Positions 62,089 through 64,000 of a stretch of 64,000 nucleotides of DNA are shown here, one piece after another. The position numbers and the translations under genes were made by a program. Position 1 is the stretch's first letter. Every line of letters begins with the position of its first letter. The DNA is from an uncultured cyanobacterium (GTDB taxonomy: Bacteria > Cyanobacteriota > Vampirovibrionia > Gastranaerophilales > Gastranaerophilaceae). The notes under the pieces were generated by a model that was not told the origin of the DNA, searched no databases, and saw only the letters and a program-made list of their open reading frames with translations. The stretch is taken from the NCBI GenBank assembly GCA_902495705.1, contig CABUXT010000005.1, positions 35,937-99,936 of the forward strand, in the 5' to 3' direction.

Positions 62089-62140
62089 ACTTCAAAGAAT
62101 AGATTAATTGATTTATCATATTCATACAATCAATATTAAT
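62089..62140 (+). pseudogene. Remnant of a second integrase (3' end)
   Basis: Encodes TSKNRLIDLSYSYNQY then a stop, closely like the end of the intact integrase (HTSNERKIQAIDSLYSYNQY, ending at 60043). The 110 bases that follow also resemble the sequence after the intact integrase, including the terminator-like hairpin. The rest of the gene is gone. It lies 145 bases from the right att site, where an integrase gene would be expected. Confidence 0.75.
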
Positions 62141-62155
62141 TTCAAATAAGTAAAT

Positions 62156-62172
62156 GGACACAGAATGGACAC
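62156..62172. repeat. Integrase arm-type site candidate, right
   Basis: Identical to 47606-47622. It sits between the integrase remnant and tRNA-Leu, not behind the intact integrase. Confidence 0.55.
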
Positions 62173-62284
62173 AATATTATAACCTTCTTACAACCAAAAT
62201 TTTTACAAAAAATAAACAGGGCTGAAATAAAAGCTCTGTTTTACTTTTGAATGGTTTATAAATATTTTGTATTATTAAAAAACC

Positions 62285-62365
62285 TGTCGATGGGGGGAGT
62301 CGAACCCCCACAGCTCTCGCCACATGCACCTCAAGCATGCATGTCTACCATTCCATCACATCGAC
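62285..62365 (-). tRNA. tRNA-Leu (anticodon GAG)
   Basis: An 81-nt class II tRNA. Acceptor GTCGATG/CATCGAC with discriminator A, D arm with GGAATGGTAGACATGC, anticodon stem CATGC/GCATG around TTGAGGT (GAG), long variable arm, T arm GTGGGGGTTCGACTCCCCC. CCA is not encoded. Its 3' 22 bases are the integration site of island 2. Confidence 0.93.
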
Positions 62366-62410
62366 ACAATTTTTGCTAAAATAGATACCTTGATTATATC
62401 ATAAATTTCT

Positions 62411-62830
62411 CTATTTTAAAAGACCAAATAACCAAGACATAAACATAATCAACAAAACTGTCAATGGCAACAGATTAAACATTACACCTGTGATAAAAGC
62501 TCCTGAATATAACTTTTCATGGTTTATGAACAGGCGCAACCCATCTTCTCCAAGCTCGTTATAGTGTTTAAATTCAAATCTTGAAACAACCGCTATTACA
62601 CAGACCATAAATAGATGGAATTTTGCAAACTCAATATAAGGTTTTATGATGTATTTGGAAATATACTCTTGAAAATATTCGCTAATATCTTCTCTGATAT
62701 TTAGTCCGGATGATGCTAAAAAGTATATCAAACCAAATATAATAGTCAATGCCAAACAAAAATAACCGATTACTGATATTATATTCCAAGTAAGATATTT
62801 TTTGAGTTTTAAAACCTTTGAAATTTTCAT
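62411..62830 (-). CDS. Hypothetical membrane protein
   Basis: The protein has 139 residues with three or four hydrophobic helices (ISVIGYFCLALTIIFGLIYFLAS, FHLFMVCVIAVVS, GVMFNLLPLTVLLIMFMSWLF). It lies 12 bases after the DUF3137-like gene on the same strand and probably works with it in the inner membrane. No known family. Confidence 0.65.
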   Translation of the reverse strand: MKISKVLKLKKYLTWNIISVIGYFCLALTIIFGLIYFLASSGLNIREDISEYFQEYISKYIIKPYIEFAKFHLFMVCVIAVVSRFEFKHYNELGEDGLRLFINHEKLYSGAFITGVMFNLLPLTVLLIMFMSWLFGLLK

Positions 62831-62842
62831 AACTAAAACCTA

Positions 62843-63811
62843 CTACAACCCAGTTTTGCTTGCAAGGTTCAAAACATCAATAAATGACAAAACAGACGCG
62901 AATTCGTCAAACAAATAGTTATATTGATTTATATCATCAACTTTTTTAAACAATGGATTTATCTCAAATAAATCCTTATTTGTTGACAACAGAATTAGCA
63001 TAGAACCTTCATAAATAGAACATTGCATTTTACTTACCCTAAAACTTGTTTGCAGTTGCATAAATCTATCCATAAATGCAGTGTTAAATAAATATCTTGC
63101 CTCAATTTGTCCATTTACATTTTGAGATTTTTGAACATAAACATTATATTTTTTGTTGAATTTTTCATATTCAAATTCAACTTTTTCATAACCTTGAGGA
63201 ACTTTATTAAACATATTTTTTGAATATATTAAAACTCTTGATTTAATTTGCTTTTTCATTTTAAAGTGCATTGCAACACCTTTGAATAGCATATATTCTT
63301 CTGATTTTCCACCTTTATATCTTTTGTTGTGCGTAACACTGTCTTCTGATATAACAAATGGCGTTTCATTATAAACTCCACTAAATCTATCATCAGCAGA
63401 AATGAAAGTTACTTTTTTATTAAACAACATTGAATTGTTGTACTCAGAACTTGAAATCTCGCCAAGTCCAAATACAATATCTTTACCAAAAATTTTTACA
63501 AGCTTTTGAAAAAGTTTTTCTTTCATTTCTTCTTGATATTGACTATTTTCAAAATATATTGCATAAAATATTGAGCCAATAAAAAGAACTATTGCAGTGC
63601 AAATATGAAAATATACATCATAATCATAAGATTCTTTTTTTATAGGAGCAAAACCAACTAAACAAGCAAAAATATAACGAAATACCCATATTGTATATAA
63701 GTTTTTTATATGAGTATCTTGTGACGCTTTCCATTCAGCAGAATTTTGTTGCATAACTTTTGCAAATTCTATAGCGAATTTATTTTTATATTTTTCCATA
63801 CACTGTGGCAT
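62843..63811 (-). CDS. DUF3137-like membrane protein
   Basis: The protein has 322 residues. Two hydrophobic helices (about 38-55 and 67-87) near the N-terminus are followed by a soluble domain with FSGVYNETPFVISEDSVTH, KGVAMHFKMKKQIKSRVLIYSK and a C-terminal ISTNKD-like segment, the layout of DUF3137 proteins, which have unknown function. An AAGGATAA ribosome site precedes the ATG. A second copy begins right upstream (63838-64000). Confidence 0.75.
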   Translation of the reverse strand: MPQCMEKYKNKFAIEFAKVMQQNSAEWKASQDTHIKNLYTIWVFRYIFACLVGFAPIKKESYDYDVYFHICTAIVLFIGSIFYAIYFENSQYQEEMKEKLFQKLVKIFGKDIVFGLGEISSSEYNNSMLFNKKVTFISADDRFSGVYNETPFVISEDSVTHNKRYKGGKSEEYMLFKGVAMHFKMKKQIKSRVLIYSKNMFNKVPQGYEKVEFEYEKFNKKYNVYVQKSQNVNGQIEARYLFNTAFMDRFMQLQTSFRVSKMQCSIYEGSMLILLSTNKDLFEINPLFKKVDDINQYNYLFDEFASVLSFIDVLNLASKTGL

Positions 63812-63837
63812 TTTATATTATCCTTATCTTTTTATAA

Positions 63838-64000
63838 CTATAATCCAGTCTTGCTTGCAAGGTTCAGAACATCGATAAATGACAGAACTGACGCAAATTC
63901 GTCAAACAAATGGTCATATTGATGAACATCGTCAATTCTGCCAAACAAATGATTCATCTCAAACAAGTCTTTATTTGTTGATAATAAAATCAACATTGAA
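63838..64000 (-). CDS. Second DUF3137-like protein, C-terminal part (cut by window edge)
   Basis: The frame is open to the right edge. The visible 53 residues end FDEFASVLSFIDVLNLASKTGL, the same end as the neighbouring gene, and the DNA is about 85% alike by eye. It is a tandem duplicate, 26 bases upstream of the first copy on the same strand. The start lies outside the window. Confidence 0.8.
   Translation of the reverse strand, partial: SMLILLSTNKDLFEMNHLFGRIDDVHQYDHLFDEFASVLSFIDVLNLASKTGL

Larger units (their letters stand above)
47498..62305. mobile_element. Genomic island 2, integrated in tRNA-Leu (defence island)
   Basis: A 14.8-kb segment between the two tRNA-Leu 3' end repeats. It carries a tyrosine integrase and excisionase (58826-60043), a type I restriction operon with an HEPN-motif gene, a MerR-like regulator, an HNH protein, a zinc-ribbon deoxyribosyltransferase-like protein, an Abi-type protein and small genes. 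A 17-bp motif repeats near both ends. The right end also holds the last codons of a second integrase (62089-62140), so the island is composite. Confidence 0.9.

Overview
The window is AT-rich chromosomal DNA from a bacterium. My best guess is a gut Gastranaerophilales (non-photosynthetic Cyanobacteria, 'Melainabacteria'). The grounds are a tandem set of prepilin-like proteins of a type frequent in that group, several lineage-type proteins with a short N-terminal F-x-G motif, TolC-type outer-membrane proteins (a Gram-negative envelope), flagellar FlhB, and low GC. This is an inference from gene content; no 16S rRNA or other decisive marker is present.

Core region 1-30.6 kb: end of a glycosyltransferase; an EamA permease; a Zn/Cd P1B-ATPase divergent from its ArsR/SmtB regulator with three copies of one operator; flhB and a sigma-28-like factor; cysE; tyrS; an orphan phage-tail gene pair. 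Then comes an unusual three-gene operon (10.7-18.2 kb): a 1289-residue acidic protein with one membrane segment and a TonB-like C-terminus, a small sigma factor, and a triple-zinc-ribbon/ATPase/repeat protein. It is followed by aroQ convergent with pgk, a tRNA-Thr, two TolC-family genes, pnuC and an MFS exporter.

Island 1 (30665-38927) is bounded by a 45-bp direct repeat, the 3' half of tRNA-Pro, whose intact gene lies at 38883-38956. It carries a DNA methyltransferase, two Fic proteins, a frameshifted serine recombinase, a membrane-anchored Mrr-type nuclease operon, an excisionase-like gene and a phage-type repressor. It has no intact integrase.

Core region 39-47.5 kb: a GH77-like glucanotransferase, three tandem prepilin-like genes and small exported or unknown proteins.

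Island 2 (47498-62305) is bounded by a perfect 22-bp repeat of the 3' end of tRNA-Leu (intact at 62285-62365). It is a defence-type island: a type I restriction operon (HsdR, an HsdM-HsdS fusion, and a co-transcribed HEPN-motif protein), a MerR-like regulator, a structured leader plus unknown gene plus HNH protein, excisionase and tyrosine integrase, a zinc-ribbon/deoxyribosyltransferase-like protein and an Abi-type HEPN protein. A remnant of a second integrase at its right end shows it is composite. To its right are membrane proteins including a tandem DUF3137-like pair cut by the window edge.

Two genome-wide themes stand out. Four intergenic clusters (6.3-6.85, 26.9-27.6, 41.5-42.65 and 44.8-45.4 kb) are built from the same shuffled palindromic modules. 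Several core genes lack a ribosome binding site and have a -10 box exactly 6 nt before the start codon, which predicts leaderless mRNAs.
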